This document shows, one piece after another, positions 12,285 through 26,503 of a stretch of DNA of 64,000 nucleotides (position 1 is the first letter of the stretch; each line of letters opens with the position of its first letter). The DNA comes from Scylla paramamosain (taxonomy: Eukaryota; Arthropoda; Malacostraca; Decapoda; Portunidae). A program made the position numbers and the translations under genes. The notes under the pieces are model-generated. The model was not told where the DNA came from and did not search any database. It worked only from the letters and a program-made list of their open reading frames with translations. The stretch is taken from NCBI RefSeq assembly GCF_035594125.1, contig NC_087151.1, positions 22,773,069 to 22,837,068 of the forward strand, given 5' to 3'.

Positions 12285-13880
12285 AAATGTTTTTGGTGGT
12301 ATTCTTTTGCTAGATATAGAGAGCTATTCATGTGTTGTAACTTTTTGGCACCTAAGAAGCTCAAAAAAAAAAAAAACACTCGTTATACACGTTTCTCATA
12401 ATGTCCCTTCGTTTCCCCATGTAAGGTTGTTTGCGTGCATTTTGTCGTTTTAGTATGTAATGTGCACAAACACACTCACAAGAGAAGTTTTTGGTAACTT
12501 TGGCAATGTTTTTCTCCATATGGTGTGGTTTACACGCATTTTATTGTTTTGCTATGCATGTTTAAATATTAAGTTCACAAACACCTGTTATATATGAGCA
12601 GTGTTTTACATGCTTTTTAGCATTTTGCTACGTAGGAAGTCAATAAACACATAACACTCAAATTTTAATTTTCGTAATGTTCTTTTGCATTAGAATATAT
12701 GGTGTTTTCTATGTATTTTTGCATTTCTGTGCAATCTATATGTAGATTGCTCTTCATGCGTTTTAGAGTTTAGTTCCTTAAGGTCAATGACACTCATAAT
12801 ACACGCGTCTGGTAATTACGTTCTTTTCACCATATAGGGTAATATGCATGCATTTTGTCGCTTCTGTACCTAATAAGCTCAAAAACACTAAAAATAAACA
12901 TTTTTGGTAGCGTTATTCTGTTTTTCCATAAAGTGTTTTTAACATGCGTTTTAGCATTTTGATACGTAAGAAGCTTCTCATCAATGAAAAGAAACTTTTT
13001 TGGAAATATTGTTTTGTATTCCAATATAGGGTGCTTTCCATGATTTTACTGTTTGCTGCCTAACACGCTAAAAAAAAAAAAAAAAAACACTAAAAGACAT
13101 TGGTCTGGTAATGTCGTTTCGCTTCCCCATATACAGTGCTGGATTTTGACGTTTTGATTCTTAACATTGTCAAAACAATAAAAAAAAAAAAAATTCAAAA
13201 TGCATGTTTTTGGTAAAGGTGTTCTGTTTCTCCATATATAATATTATTCACGCGTTTTTTACTCTTGTTGCCTAAGAATCTCAAAAACATACATACACGT
13301 TTCTGATATCATTTATTTCATCATAATATAGAGTAATATCCACGTATTTTGATGTTTCCCTACCTAATAAGCTCAAAAATACTGGAAACATGAATTTTTA
13401 CTGATGTTATTGTGTTTCCTCATAAAGGCTCTTTTGCATGCGTTTAGTGTTGCGATACGGAAGAAGCTAAAAAAAAAAATTCAAAAAACACGTTTTTGTT
13501 TATGTTTTCCATTTTAATGCAGGGTGCTTTACATATTTTTAAGCATTTTCGTACCTAACACACTCAAAGATACTCAAAAGACACTTTTCTGGTAATGTCA
13601 TTTCGTTTCCTCAATATAGTGCATTGCATGGAATTTGGCGTTTTGGTATCTAAGAATTTGAAAAAAAAAAATGAAAATAAATGTTTTTGATGATGATGTG
13701 TTTCCCCTTATAAAGTGCTATTCACGCGTTTTACAGTTTTGGTACCTAAAAAGTTCAAAAGCACTCATAATACACGCTTCTCGTAATGTCTTGCATGCAT
13801 TTTGACGTTTTAGTACTTAACGAGCTCAAACACACTTACAATACACGTTTTTGGAAATTTTTTTTTTTGTGCTTCTTCAG

Positions 13881-13919
<39 letters not shown>

Positions 13920-14047
13920 TTAATAACAACAGCAATAATAATAATAATAAACAATAATAATAATAATAATAATAATAATATGAAGAAGAAGAAGAAGAAG
14001 AAGAAGAAGAAGAAGAAGAAGAAGAAGAAGAAGAAGAAGAAGAAGAA

Positions 14048-14079
<32 letters not shown>

Positions 14080-14103
14080 AGAAGAAAAAAAAAGAAGAAA
14101 AAA
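13881..14103. repeat. (TAA)n then (GAA)n compound microsatellite, copy L2
   Basis: A TAA tract runs to about 13,980 and a GAA tract to about 14,093. It is paralogous to 3,227-3,550 and 58,591-58,846, with a shorter TAA part. Confidence 0.97.
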
Positions 14104-14391
14104 CTATATTAAAAATAGTACCAATCATAATCATTATAAGATGTGGATGAAGAATAATAAAAATAATAATAGCCATATTCTCTCTTTTTCACTGGAAGGA
14201 ATTCAAACTACCTGAATTTCCATTTACTGTTAATGGAATAACATAATTACAATTACTATGTACTCGTATGTATTTTCCTTACACAAGTCATCTCTACTTG
14301 CTGGAATAATAAATAATAAATAAATAAATAAAGTAAATAAATAAAGCTCTAGTAAGTAAGTCAAATGCGGAAAACACTTTCATGCCTACCT

Positions 14392-14394
<3 letters not shown>
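14104..14394. repeat. Duplicated low-copy block, copy L2
   Basis: The same block as 3,551-3,846, about 97-98% identical by eye. Here it leads into (TC)n, as in the right-hand copy at 58,847-59,182. Like L1 it lacks the 51-bp segment seen only in the right copy (about 59,044-59,095). Confidence 0.9.

Positions 14395-14486
<92 letters not shown>
14395..14486. repeat. (TC)n microsatellite, about 92 bp
   Basis: A pure TC tract. The paralogous tract at 59,183-59,466 is about three times longer. It sits just 3' of the WAP-like exon on that exon's strand. Confidence 0.97.
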
Positions 14487-14489
<3 letters not shown>

Positions 14490-14503
14490 AAAACTCACCC
14501 TCA

Positions 14504-14654
14504 TTACTGATTATGGGACCTCGAGACACACAGAGTACCGCACACTTCGGGAAAGCACTGCTCGCCACGGGGGCAGGAAGAAGGGTCATTCAAGCCACAT
14601 TCCACGAAATAACGGGCGCAATACATGTCAAGATTCAGTGAGGGACAGTTCCTC
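14504..14654 (-). CDS. Putative WAP-like terminal exon (partial, possible pseudogene)
   Basis: On the minus strand a GTTTGCAG splice acceptor precedes 14,654. The frame then reads a 49-residue cysteine-rich peptide ending in TAA at 14,504-14,506, and a GTGAGT donor follows at 14,493-14,498. The cysteine order is CP-x7-C-x6-C-x7-C-x5-C-x4-C-x3-C, ending CPRGEQCFPEVCG. This matches the whey acidic protein four-disulfide core, except that the second Cys of the usual CC pair is Phe and the C3-C4 loop is two residues long. WAP domains occur in crustacean crustins and other secreted antimicrobial or antiprotease proteins. The intron phase would be 2. No upstream exon or signal peptide is visible; only microsatellites lie on that side. 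The paralogue at 59,484-59,634 keeps frame, cysteines and both splice sites. The protein class is a pattern-based inference, and expression is unknown. Confidence 0.42.
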
Positions 14655-14722
14655 CTGCAAACAGTTATATGAAACAGTCGTTTGTCGTTATAATTAATTG
14701 TCATGTTCTTGCATGCTTGTTA

Positions 14723-14726
<4 letters not shown>

Positions 14727-14809
<83 letters not shown>

Positions 14810-14856
14810 CGTTATTATTATTAGTAGTAGTAGTAGTATTGTTTTTGTTGTTCCTC

Positions 14857-14898
<42 letters not shown>
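14727..14898. repeat. (TTA)n microsatellite with TAG/TTG interruption
   Basis: TTA repeats cover about 14,727-14,822 and 14,860-14,898, separated by TAG and TTG repeats. The paralogue lies at 59,707-59,892. It gives spurious poly-Leu and poly-Ile frames. Confidence 0.96.
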
Positions 14899-14900
<2 letters not shown>

Positions 14901-14983
14901 GTTGTAATAACGATAATAATAATTTTAAATAAAAATTTTAGTATAGTACCTTATCGGCATTATTATTGCCATTATCATCATTA

Positions 14984-14984
<1 letters not shown>

Positions 14985-15034
<50 letters not shown>
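14985..15034. repeat. (TG)n microsatellite
   Basis: About 25 TG units; the paralogue is 59,971-60,022. Confidence 0.97.
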
Positions 15035-15036
<2 letters not shown>

Positions 15037-15220
15037 ATTTCGTACGGAAGATTTAATAATCGTTTCATTGCAAGAATTGTGTTGTGTTTGCAGTTTTTTT
15101 TCTTTTTACTCATGTTCTTATTGTCATTTTAAGTTTGTTGTTGTTTTCTTCGTTAACTCTGTTTTATCATTGATGATGACAATGTAGTTGTTAATGATGA
15201 CGTTCATTGTTGATACTATT

Positions 15221-15269
<49 letters not shown>

Positions 15270-15345
15270 TTGTCGTCGTCGTCGTTGTTGTTGTTTTTGT
15301 TGTTGATGTTGTCGTTGATGTTTTTTTGGTTTTATTTATTGTTTC
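15035..15345. repeat. AT-rich spacer with (TTG)n
   Basis: This spacer contains a TTG tract at about 15,220-15,267 followed by GTC/TTG variants, then a T-run that is the poly-A (antisense) of the next LINE fragment. No gene is seen. The paralogue is about 60,023-60,336. Confidence 0.85.
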
Positions 15346-15887
15346 TTTTTTTTTTTAAGTAAGAGTGACACTGGTCAAGGGCAATCAAAAGTTCGAAAAA
15401 GGCCCACTTGAGTGCCAATTCCCAAACCGAGGTCAAAAAGAATCATCCAAAATTGGAGGATAGTATCTTAAAGCCTACTTTGAAAGAGTTCAAGTCATAG
15501 GAGGAAGGAAATACATAAGCAGGCAAAGAGTCTCAGTGATGAATGACTGAGAATACTGGTAATCTTGCATTAGAGAGATGGACAGAATAGGGGTGGGAGA
15601 AAGTAAAAAGTTTTGTACAGCAAGGCCGCGGGAGTAGAGAAGCCATGCAGTCAGTAAGATCTTAATAGCAGTTAGTGTGAAAATAGCATTAGAAGATATC
15701 AAGAGATGCAACATTGCAGCGATGAGAGAAGGGCTGAAGACAATCAGTTAGAGAAATTGATAGGACGAGAAACATTTTATTTCACCCTGTCTAAAAGAGC
15801 GGTATGAGTGGAACCTATACATGATTGGAGCTTCTTACATGGATTGATAATGGCCCTCTATATGTACATGATCAGCAGCTTATGATA

Positions 15888-16385
<498 letters not shown>

Positions 16386-19300
16386 GGGGGAGGGGTGAGA
16401 AAAACTGGCGGGGACGACTCTGAATGCCTAACTTCATATAAGCTGTTTTAGCTAGAAATGAGATGTGAAGTTTCCAGCTTAGATTATTAATGAAAGACAG
16501 ACAGAGGAAGTTCAATGTAGCAGCAGGGGACAGCTGAGTGTCAATAAGAAAGAGGGGATAGTTATCTGGAACGCTCTGTTAAGTTGATATATGAAGGAAT
16601 TGAGTTTTTGAGGCATTACTCTACCCAAAACAGAAATTTTAAAGAAATTAGAAGTCTGGCGTAGTGTGGCTTCCCGACGTGAGCTGTTTAGCTTCTAAAG
16701 GGCTTAACGTCTACGAAAAGACTTAAGAAAGTGCATAGTGATATCAGCGTAGAAGTGGATAGGACAAGAATTTTGTCTTAGATCATTAATGAATAATACG
16801 AACACCACTGTTAATACGTAGACTTAGGAAAAGAATAGTCTCCGCCTACAACAGCAACAATAAAACGGACAGAAAGGACATTTGAGGTGAAATTACAGAG
16901 AAAAGAATAGAAGGTAAGTAGGTAGGAAGGTACTTTGGAAATTAAAGATCGTGCCATATTCTTTTAAAACCTTTTTGATATTTCTTAGGCAACAGCGAAA
17001 GTTTCACAAAATCCTTAAAAGAAGATGACCAAGACTCAGTAAGGATGGCCAGTAGAGCGACCATGACTGAACCCATACTGGCGATCACATGTATGGTCGT
17101 GAAATGATAGATGTTTAAGAATCTTCCTATTCAGGATATATTCAAAACTTCAGAGGGGCAGGAAATTAAGGCAATAGTGCAGTAGTTTAAGAGGTTAGAG
17201 CAAACACTTTTTATACACTTTATTCTCGAACGTTAAAGACAACAGCCTCGCATGCAAAACAGCGCTTAATAGAAAAAAAAAAAAGGAACAACATCCAAAA
17301 TATGTATTTTGAGTGTTTTTGAGCGTGTTAGATACCAAAACATCAAAATGCATTCTTAGCACCCTATATTGGGTAATGAAACAACTTACCAGAAACGTGT
17401 CATTTGCGTGTTATTGAGCATATTACGCACAAAACTGTAAAAATAAATAAATAAATATATAAACATGGGGAAAAAAAAACCTATTTAAGAAAGTTAAACA
17501 ATATTACAAAAATCGTGTCACTTTAATGTTTCTGAGATTCTAACAGACGAAATCTCTAAAATGCATATGAAATACCCTTTATGAAGCAACAGATCAACAA
17601 TACCAAAAACGTTTGTTTTGAGCATTTTGCAGTTTATTAGGTAATAAAACAAAGTGGTCATTATTTAGAAATTAAATTATATTATGACAAACGTGTCTTA
17701 TGAGTGTTTTTAGATTCTTAAGTGCTTAACGCTAAAACAAATTAATATAACTTTATATTGAAAAACAGAACATCATTAACAAAAACGTGTATTTTGAGTC
17801 TTATTCATCATATTAGGTGCCAAAACGCTAAAATATATAAAATGACAATATATGAAGAAACAACTACATTACTAAAATCCTGTATTATGACTTTTTAAAC
17901 TTATGAGGTACCAAAACGTAAAACTGCATACATAGTACACTATTGGAAAATAAAACAACATTAACAAAAACGGAGCTTTTGACTGTTTTCAATTTACGTA
18001 CTAAAACACTAAAACGCATGCAAATCACCTTTCATGTAGAAACATAAATTATTTGAAAATAGTGTCTTTTGAGTATTTTTTAGCTTTTTAGGTTCCAAAA
18101 TGTCAAAATGCACCTTACATGGGACAATGCTAAAACATTATCAGAAATGTGTCATTTGCGCGTTTTTTAGTATATTAGGAAGCAAAACGTTGGAAAGCAT
18201 GGAAAAAAATTCTATAAAGGAAAAAAAAAGTGGTTTTACCAAAATTGTGTCTTATTAGTGTTTTTCAGTTTCTAATCTACCCAAACTCTAAAAAGTATAC
18301 AAAACATCTTTTCTGGAGCAAGAGAACAACATTACCAAAAAAGTGTTTTGAACACTTTTTTTTTTTTTTTTTAGTTTATTACGTACCAAAACTCTAAAAC
18401 ACATCAAAAGTAGCCAATATAGGGAAAATAAAATATATCACCACAAACATGCCTTATGAGTGTTTAAAGATTCTGAGGGGCTGAAGCGCCAAAACATATT
18501 AATATTATTAATTTTAATCAATATTAATTATTAGTAATATTGAGAAAAGAACATCATCACCAAAAACGTGTATTATAAGTGTGATTCACCATATAAGGTA
18601 CCAAAATATCAAAATACATACAAAGAAACAGAAAAACTTCAAAAACATTTTTATTTTTTTTGCAGTATGCTAGGTACCAAAATGCCAAAACACATGGAAA
18701 TTAGCCAATATAGGAAAACGAAACGATAAAAATCACAAACATGTATTATGAGGGTTTTAGATATTCTTAGGTATCAGAATGCTGAAACACGTGAATAGTA
18801 CTCTATATTCAGAAACAACAATATTAGAGAAAAAAAAAAAATGTGTATTGTGAGTTTCTCACCCCGTTAGACATCAAAACGCCAAAATGCATACACAAAA
18901 AAAAAAAATAAAAAAAAAAAAATAAAATTTTGGAAAAAAGATAACTCTATTACCAAAATCCTGTTTTTGAACTTGTTAGGTACCAAAACGTTAAAGTGCA
19001 TGCAAAGCACACTATATATGGAAAAAAAAAAAATTCCAAAAACGCGGCTTTTGAGTGTTTTTACGTACCAAAACGTTAAAACATATTCAAAACACCCGTT
19101 ACTAAGAATGAAAAAGAACATCATCAAAAAATGTCTTTTGAGTATTTTTTTTAGCTTGTTAGATATCAAAACGCCAAAATGCATGCAAAACATCCTATAA
19201 AGGGTAATGAAACGACGATACAAGAAACGTTTCTTTTGCGTGTTTTTCATCATATTAGTCACTCAAACGGTAAAAAGCATGGAAAACTACCTTTATGAGA

Positions 19301-20666
19301 AATCTAAACAAAAATCGTGTCGTTTGAGTGTTTTCATCATCTTACATAACATCTTATCTTACATAACAAAACACTGAAAAGCTCTAAAACTCTTTCTGTA
19401 GAAGCAGAAAAGCATTATTAAAACATGCTTTTTAGGTGCAAATTAGCCTATACAGGGAAACTAATCGATATTACCACAAACATATATTATGAGTGTTTAA
19501 GGTTCTTATGAGGTGAAACGCTAAAGCATATGAATATTACTCTATATTGAGGCAACATAAATTCATTACCAAAAAACGTGTATTATGAGTGTCATTAGCC
19601 ATGTTAAATACCAAAACGCCATATAACAGTTTCTGGAGAAACAGAACATTAAAAAAAAACGTGTGTTTTTAGTATTTTTGAGTTTGTTAGGTACCAAATT
19701 ACCAAACACATGCAACGTAGCCTGCATAGTGAAACGAAACGATATAATCACAAACGTGTATTATGAGTGTTTTTTTTATTTTTTTTATGTTCTAAGGTAT
19801 CAAACACTAAAACACGTGAATTGTAATCTATAGTGAGAAACAGTACAACTTTAACAAAAACGTGTATTGAGTTCTATTCACCATATTAGGTACCAAAACG
19901 ATAAAATATATGCAATGAAATATATATGAAGAAACACTTTTACATTACCAAAAATCTGTATTAAGACTGAAATTGTTACATATCAAAACGCATCAGAGCA
20001 TTTAAAGCACACTATAATAGAAAATAATACATTACCAAAAACCTAACTCTTGTTTTTTTTTTTTCAGCTTCTTAAGAATCAAAACGGTAAAAAGCATGCA
20101 AAACACCCATTTTACAGAAACAAAACAAATTCTTAAAAAAAAGTGTATTTTGAGTGTTTTTTTAGCTTGTTAGGTACCAGAACGCCAAAATGTAAGCAAA
20201 GCACCCTATGTAGGTTAATTAAACGCTTTTACCAAAAACGTGTCATTTGCGTGTTTTTGAGCATATAGAGAACAAAATTAATAAAAATCATGGAAAACAT
20301 CCAATATAGAAACCCTGTAAACAATATTACTAAAATCGTGACTTTTTTGTTTTTGAGCTTCTTATATACCAAAATTCTAAAAATGCATGCAAAACACTCT
20401 TTCAAGAGGAATATAAAATTACCAGAAACGTGTGCTTTAGTGTTTTTTTTTTTTTTTCAGTTCATTAGGTGACAAAACGCCTAAACATATGCTAGTATGA
20501 GGAAACAAAAAAAATATTACCGGAAACGTGTCTTATGAGTGCTTTTTTTTAAGGTTCATAGGTGCTGAATCTCTAAAACATATGAATATTTCTCTATCTT
20601 AAAAAGAAAAAAAAATCATTACCAAAGACGTGTATTATGAGTGTGTTCCATCATGTTAAGTATCAA

Positions 20667-21114
20667 AACACCAAAATACATAAAAAGAACCTTTTCTAGA
20701 GATAGAAAACAACATTTCTAAAAACGTGTGTTTAAAGTGTTATTTATTAGCTACCAAACCCCAAAACACATGTAAAGTACCCGAAAGAGGGAAACGAAAC
20801 GATATAATCAAAAACGTAAATTATGAGTATTTTTGATGTTCTTACCATCAGAATACTAAAACACTTGAATAGAACCCTATATTAAAAAAAAACACCAAAA
20901 TACATAAAAAGAACCTTTTCTAGAGATAGAGAACAACATTTCTAAAAACGTGTGTTTAAAGTGTTATTTATTAGCTACCAAACCCCAAAACACATGTAAA
21001 GTACCCGAAAGAGGGAAGCGAAACGATATAATCAAAAACGTAAATTATGAGTATTTTTTGATGTTCTTACCATCAGAATACTAAAACACTTGAATAGAAC
21101 CCTATATTGAAAAA
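20667..21114 (-). repeat. 224-bp recent tandem duplication in HOR11
   Basis: Copy one (20,667-20,890) and copy two (20,891-21,114) differ at only a few bases; both carry TTCTAGAGATAGA, TTAGCTACCAAACCCC and ACCCGAAAGAGGGAA. The period is 2.35 monomers and the junction falls in an A-run, so it arose out of register. Confidence 0.93.
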
Positions 21115-22680
21115 AAAAAAAAACTTGTATTGTCTTATTTACCATGTTAGGTACCAAAACGAGAATACACATACAAAGAACCGTTTATTACAAAAAAAAA
21201 ACTATATTTTCAAAAACCTGTATCATGCAAAGCACACTATTTCGGAAAATAAAATCACTAAAAACATGGCTCTTTTTTTTCAGCTTCCTAAGTACCAAAA
21301 CAGTAAAACGCATGTAAAACACCTATTATGGAAAAAAGAACATCAAAAATGTGTATTTTGAATTTTTTTTTCTTTATCTTGTTAGATACGAAAACTCCAA
21401 ACAACATTTAAAGCACATTATTTTGGAAAAGAAAACATTACCAAAAAACGTGGCTTTTGACTATTTTTTGCTTATAACGTACGAAAACGCTAAAATGCAC
21501 GTAAAACACCCTTTATGGAGAAAAAGAACTTCATCAAAAATGTGTGTTTTTAGTGTTTTTCTTTTTTTTTTTAGGTAATAAAACGCCAAAATGCATGCAA
21601 AACATGCATTATGGGTAATTAAATGACATTACCAGAAACGTGTCGTCTCCGTGTTTTTCAGAATATTAGGCAGCAAACCGCTAAGAATCATGAACACCAT
21701 ATATTAGAAAACTAAACAACAATATCAGAATCTTGTCTTTTGAGTGTTATTGGACTTCTTACGTACCAAAACTCTAAGATACATGAAAACATCCTTACTT
21801 AAGGAACAAAAGGACATTACCAAAAATGTGTATTTTGAGTGTTTTTTTAGTATATTAGGTAGCAAATCGCCATGGAAATATGGTAACATGGCCAATCTGG
21901 GGATCTTATGAATGTTTTTAAAGTTCTTTGGTGCTGAAATACTAAATGATATGAATAATACTCAGTATTGGAAAAAAATTAATTAATTAAAGAAAATTGG
22001 TCTATTATAAATGTGATTCACCGTGTTACGTATCGAAACGCCAAAATGCATACAATGAACACCTAATGGAGAGAAACATGACAGTATTTCCAAAAACTTG
22101 TTTTTTTTTCACTTTGTTAGGTACAAAAACACCAAAACACATGCAAAGTAGCCAATATAGGGAAACGAAACGACATAGTCACCAACTACTATAATTTATT
22201 TATTTTTTTTACATTATTTTATGTTATTTATTTATTTTTATTTATTTATTTATTTACTTTTATTAATTTATTTATTTTTGTTAAATATCAGAACGCTAAA
22301 ACACGAAAATAGTCCTCTATATTGAGAAACAAAACAACATCAAGAAAAACATTCATTATGAATGTTACTCACCATGTTAGTTACGAAATCTTCAAAATGC
22401 ATACAAAGCATCCTTTATTAAGAAACACATCCACATTACCAAACACCAGCATTATGACTGTTTTTTAACTTGTTAGATACAAAAGCGCCAAAGCGCTTGC
22501 AAAGCATATTATATTGGAAAGGAAGACAACATTGTAAAAAACGTGGTTTCTGAATTTTCTTCAGCTTTTACGTATCAAAATGCTAAAAGGCATGAAGAAT
22601 ACCCCTCATGGAGAAACAGAATAGCTTCACAAATAAACTGTTTATTGAGTGTTTTTGAGCTTCATATGTACCAAAACATA

Positions 22681-23440
22681 TTACTAAAAGTGTGTATTAT
22701 GAGTCTCATTGACTATTTAAGGTACAAAAACGCCAAAATGTATACAAAAAACATTTTCTGGAGGAACAGATAATTTCCAATAATGTATGTTTTAAGTGTT
22801 TTATAGTTTGTTAGGTCCAAGAACGCAAAAACTCATGTAAAGTAACCAACATAATAAAACGAAACGATACATTTAAAGCACACTATATGTTTTGAGCATA
22901 TTGAGCATCAAAACGCTAAAAAGCATAAAAAAACACCTGATATGGTAAAACTAACATCATTATGATAATCGTATCTTTTGAGTGCTTTTGAGCTTCTTAC
23001 ATACTAAAACTCTAAAATGTATGAAAACTCCCTTTCCGGAGGGACAGAACAATATTGCCAAAAATGAGTGTTTTAAATATTTTTCAATTCATTATATACC
23101 AAAACGCCTCAACATTTGTAAATTAAGCCGTTATGAGGAAACTAAACGGTATTTCCACAAGCATGTTTTATGAGGGTTCTTTATGAGGTTCTTAGGTGCT
23201 GAGACGCTAAAACAAATAAGTGTTACTCTATATTGAAAAGCAAATTATTATTACTAAAAGAGTGTATTACGAGTCTCATTGACTATTTTAGGTACAAAAA
23301 CGCCAAAATGTATACAAAAAACATTTTCTGGAGAAACAGATAGTTTCCAATAATGTATGTTTTAAGTGTTTTATAGTTTGTTAGGTTCAAGAACGCAAAA
23401 ACTCATGTAAAGTAACCAACATAATAAAACGAAACGATAT
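22681..23440 (-). repeat. 190-bp segment repeated at 570-bp spacing
   Basis: 22,681-22,869 and 23,251-23,440 are about 97% identical by eye (both TTACTAAAAG... GTAACCAACATAATAAAACG). The 570-bp offset is six monomers, so this duplication is in monomer register, as expected from unequal crossing-over. Confidence 0.88.
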
Positions 23441-24493
23441 ACTCATAAACGGGCGTTATGAGTGTTTTTGTTTTTCTTAGGTATCAGGTAAACACGTAAA
23501 TAATATTGAGGAAAAGTAAGAGATTACCAAAAACGTGTATTATGAGACTTATTCATCATTTTAAATATCAAAACGCCAAAAGGCATATAAAGATACTTAT
23601 ATGAAAAAACACAACTATATAACCAAAATCTGTATTATAAATGTTTTTGTTCTTTGGTATCAAAATGCCAAAGTCCATGTAAAGGACACCATACTGGTTA
23701 AGAAAACAACATTACCCAAAAACTTTTTTTGTGAGTGTTTTCAATACGCTAAAACAGATGGAAAGTATTCTTAATGGAGAAAGAGAAGAACTTCATCAAA
23801 AAAGAGTATTTTGAGCTTGTTACTTACCAGAATATTAAAATGCATTTAAAGAAACCTATATAAAGAAACAGAATAGCATTACTTCCCCCCCCAAAAAAAA
23901 AAAAAAAAAAATTGAACTTATTAGGTACCATAAACATGTGTTTTGACAGTTTTTCAGTCTATTAGGAACCATATTGTTTAAACACATGCAAATCAACTAA
24001 TAAGGGAAAACTAAATAATATTACCGCAAACGTCTCTTATGAATGGTTTTAATGTTCATAGGCGGTGAAACGCTAAAACAAATTAATATTACTCTATTCT
24101 GAGAAACAGAACATCACTACCTAAAACGACAGTCATGAGTCTGTTTCACCATGTTGGGTAACAAAACGCTAGAATTCATAAAAAGAAAGCAGAACATTTC
24201 CTAAAGCGTGTGTTTTAAGCGTTTTACTGTTTGATTGGTAACAAAAAGCCAAGACACATGAAAAGTAGCCAGCATAGGAAAACGAAAACATAATCATAAA
24301 CGTGAATTATGAGTGTTTTTAATGTTCTAAGCTATCAGAACGCTAAAACACGTAAATAGTACTCTATATATAGGAAGAGAACATAACCAAAAACGTATAT
24401 TATGAGCCTTATACACCATGTTAGGTACCAAAACGCCAAAATGCTTACCAAGAAAATCCATATGAAAAACCACAAGCACAATATCAAACACCT

Positions 24494-24896
<403 letters not shown>

Positions 24897-25150
24897 AAGG
24901 TACCAAAATGGCAATGTGCATAGAAAGCACACTATATTAGGAAGAAAAAAATACAAAAAAAAAGTGGCTTTTGAGTGTTTTTATCTTCTTACGTTCCAAA
25001 ACGATAATAAGCATGCAAAACACAATTTATGGAGAAACAACAATTTCATTAAAAAGTTGATTTTGAGTGTTTTTGAGCATGTTATTAACCAAAACGCCTA
25101 GATGAATACAGAGAAACCTATATGAAGAAACAGAACAACATTAACAATTT
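24897..25150 (-). repeat. HOR11 segment, first copy of a ~1-kb duplication
   Basis: About 254 bp of satellite beginning AGGTACCAAAATGGCAA is repeated at 25,905-26,160 with a few differences. The two copies flank the TA/telomeric palindrome. Confidence 0.92.
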
Positions 25151-25157
25151 TTTTTTC

Positions 25158-25891
<734 letters not shown>

Positions 25892-25904
25892 TTTTCCTAC
25901 TTTT

Positions 25905-26160
25905 GAGGTACCAAAATGGCAAAGTGCATAGAAAGCACACTATATTAGGAAGAAAAAAATATAAAAAAAAAGTGCCTTTTGAGTGTTTTTATCTTCTCAC
26001 GTTCCAAAACGGTAAAAAGCATGCCAAACACAATTTATGGAGAAACAACAATTTCATTAAAAAAGTTGATTTTGAGTGTTTTTGAGCATGTTATTAACCA
26101 AAACGCCTAAATGAATACAGATAAACCTATATGAATAAACAGAACAACATTATAAAAAAA
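25905..26160 (-). repeat. HOR11 segment, second copy of a ~1-kb duplication
   Basis: Paralogue of 24,897-25,150; see that entry. The offset is about 1,008 bp. Confidence 0.92.
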
Positions 26161-26453
26161 AATTTTTTTTGAAACTGTTGGACAGCAAAAGACCAAACTG
26201 CATTTATAGCACACTATATTGGAAAAGAAAACAGCATTACCAAAAATGTTTCTTTTCAGAGTTTTCCAGCTTCTTACTTACCAAAACGCTAAAATGCATG
26301 CAAAACACCCTTAAAGAAGAAAGTTTTTTTTTTTAGTTTCTTAGGTAGCAAAACGCCTAAATGCATGCAAAGCACCTTATATAGGATAATGAAACGACAT
26401 TACAAAAAACGGGTGATTTGCTTTTTTTTTTTTTTCAGGATATCAGACACCAA

Positions 26454-26503
<50 letters not shown>

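Larger units (their letters stand above)
8162..13880 (+). repeat. HOR5 satellite array, about 60 monomers
   Basis: A long T-rich-strand array. Successive monomer boundaries at 8,281, 8,374, 8,467, 8,564 and 8,661 are 93-97 bp apart. Type-A monomers recur at about 8,301, 8,728, 9,321, 9,655, 10,117, 10,684, 11,064 and 11,548, mostly near 475 bp, with deviations where single monomers were lost or gained. A- and T-runs expanded inside monomers create indels. No gene, RNA gene or promoter is seen in these 5.7 kb. Confidence 0.92.

Noticed and set aside
8162..13880. Possible CENP-B box in the satellite (TTTCGTTTCCCC-type text)
   Set aside because: It shares only a few bases with the canonical 17-bp box and lacks its core order; centromere identity cannot be claimed from it.
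2098..13880. CRISPR-like regular repeats
   Set aside because: The repeats are direct, contiguous, diverged 95-bp monomers with no repeat-spacer alternation, in a eukaryotic context.
14365..14697. Plus-strand frame through the WAP-exon region
   Set aside because: It begins in the TC tract, and its reading frame relative to the exon differs between the two duplicates; the minus-strand frame has conserved cysteines and splice sites instead.
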